The notes below the pieces were generated by a model. It was not told the DNA's origin, did not search any database, and saw only the letters and a program-made list of their open reading frames with translations. Of a stretch of 64,000 nucleotides of DNA, positions 63,202 to 64,000 are shown piece after piece. The stretch spans positions 930,001 through 994,000 of the forward strand of contig NZ_LHPI01000001.1 in the NCBI RefSeq assembly GCF_001274785.1, read 5' to 3'. The translations under genes were made by a program, and so were the position numbers. The number at the start of each line of letters is the position of its first letter. The first letter of the stretch is position 1. This DNA is from Vibrio hepatarius (lineage in GTDB: Bacteria > Pseudomonadota > Gammaproteobacteria > Enterobacterales > Vibrionaceae).

Positions 63202-64000
63202 ATGAAAGTTAAAAAAGGAAATTTGCAACTCTCTACGGCGGCCATCGCCGTTGCTAGCGCGATTCTGACCACGCCTGTGGTTGCATCAGAATCGACGATA
63301 TTTGACGAAATGGTGGTGGTTTCTAGCCGAACGCCAAAAGCGATTAGCGACATTCCTGGTACTGTCTGGTACATCAATTCAGAGCAAATCGAGCAAGAAT
63401 ATCGTGGCGGTAAAACGTTAGACGAAATTCTAGCAGCAACCATTCCATCGCTTGACGTCAGCAGTGGCGGCCGAACTCACTCAGGGCAAAACCTGCGTGG
63501 GCGTAGCATTATGGTTATGATCGACGGCGTCTCACTTCAATCTGTACGTTCTCTTAGCCGCCAGCTCGATTCTATTGACCCGTTCAACATTGAACGCATA
63601 GAAGTGCTGTCAGGCGCGACCTCTGTTTATGGTGCGGGTTCTTCTGGCGGTATTATTAACATCATCACCAAAAAAGCATCAGGCTCTGAATTGGAGTTTG
63701 AATCGTTTGTTGGTGGTAGTACCGGCTTCAACTCGAGCGAAGATTTCGACTACAAACTCGCCCAATCTATCGCAGGCGGGAACGATAAAGTTCAAGGCCG
63801 CGCATCGGTTGCTTACACTAAAACGCAAGGCTTCTTTGATAGCGATGGAGAGATTATCACGCCTGATATTACCCAAGGCTCTTCTCAATTCAACGAAACC
63901 ATCGACCTATTAGGTAACCTACAGTTTGCGATTTCTGACGAGCAACAAGTGACGCTACTGGCGCAGTACTATGATAGCCAGCAAGACTCACCTTACGGTC
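63202..64000 (+). CDS. iutA: Ferric aerobactin TonB-dependent receptor IutA (5' part, cut by window end)
   Basis: The frame runs open from the ATG at 63202 to the window edge, giving the first 266 residues of a receptor usually about 730 long. GAGAAGAAA lies just upstream. A signal peptide (MKVKKGNLQLSTAAIAVASAILTTPVVA) ends about residue 28, followed by a TonB-box-like DEMVVVSS. The plug domain has NLRGRSIMVMIDGVSLQ, SRQLDSIDPFNIERIEVLSGATSVYG and GGIINIITKK, all close to E. coli IutA. It imports ferric aerobactin across the outer membrane and completes the locus. Confidence 0.93.
   Translation, partial: MKVKKGNLQLSTAAIAVASAILTTPVVASESTIFDEMVVVSSRTPKAISDIPGTVWYINSEQIEQEYRGGKTLDEILAATIPSLDVSSGGRTHSGQNLRGRSIMVMIDGVSLQSVRSLSRQLDSIDPFNIERIEVLSGATSVYGAGSSGGIINIITKKASGSELEFESFVGGSTGFNSSEDFDYKLAQSIAGGNDKVQGRASVAYTKTQGFFDSDGEIITPDITQGSSQFNETIDLLGNLQFAISDEQQVTLLAQYYDSQQDSPYG

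Noticed and set aside
1..64000. CRISPR arrays, insertion sequences, prophage or integron elements
   Set aside because: No regularly spaced repeats, transposase, integrase or attC-like sites were seen; gene content and codon use look like ordinary chromosome.

Overview
The window looks like a chromosomal stretch of a marine gammaproteobacterium, most likely a Vibrio. The reasons are the mid-40s GC feel, strong Shine-Dalgarno sites, and gene neighbourhoods typical of Vibrio: cosR next to a BCCT carrier, ravA-viaA, pgtABC/pgtP, and fhuCDB-type genes followed by iucABCD-iutA as in V. mimicus. I saw no rRNA or tRNA gene, CRISPR array, transposase or phage gene. The species and chromosome cannot be read from the sequence. 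All family assignments come from reading the translated sequence, not from a search.

Layout. 1-2415: end of a branched-chain-type 2-oxoacid dehydrogenase operon (E1alpha fragment, E1beta, E2; no E3). 2683-5541: large HD-GYP c-di-GMP phosphodiesterase. 5624-9135: electron-transfer flavoprotein genes etfBA diverging from ETF-quinone oxidoreductase. 9162-10760: Cache-GGDEF cyclase. 11334-12566: OFA-family carboxylate transporter. 12629-14239: FAN1-like nuclease. 14343-16927: cis-trans fatty acid isomerase and a small unknown gene. 16961-23529: phosphoglycerate uptake (pgtC-pgtB-pgtA diverging from pgtP), then pykA (23697-25157) and fhs (25395-27143). 27288-29904: DUF294/CBS/cNMP-binding protein and a DnaQ-like exonuclease. 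30000-32447: BCCT carrier and cosR-like MarR regulator, divergent. 32520-34046: Lrp-type regulator and EamA exporter, divergent. 34025-34759: two small genes around tandem Fur-like sites. 34972-37489: emrD-like pump and a DUF4382 lipoprotein. 37547-40667: ravA-viaA. 40959-43548: Nudix hydrolase, threonine aldolase, cytochrome c, glycine-zipper lipoprotein. 43650-47475: alpha-glucoside PTS permease, GH4 phospho-alpha-glucosidase and GntR regulator. 47579-48992: arsR-acr3. 49124-51962: DUF3047 protein, GNAT, GST, mtgA. 51999-64000: aerobactin locus (MFS exporter, ferric-siderophore ABC importer, iucABCD, 5' part of iutA cut by the window edge).

How the parts fit. The 2-oxoacid dehydrogenase and the ETF/ETF-QO set can together feed electrons from branched-chain or fatty acid catabolism into the quinone pool. 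PgtP brings in phosphoglycerates and PEP, and PykA acts directly on that carbon. The aerobactin locus is the most complete system: synthesis, probable export, outer-membrane uptake and inner-membrane import, with two good Fur boxes, one in each promoter region. No wholly new multi-gene system is evident. The points most worth checking are a PgtA regulator whose AAA+ domain has lost its ATPase and sigma-54 contact motifs, a dyad-rich pgt control region, an HD-GYP domain with a long insertion, tandem Fur-like boxes between two poorly known small genes, and several RNA hairpins between genes.
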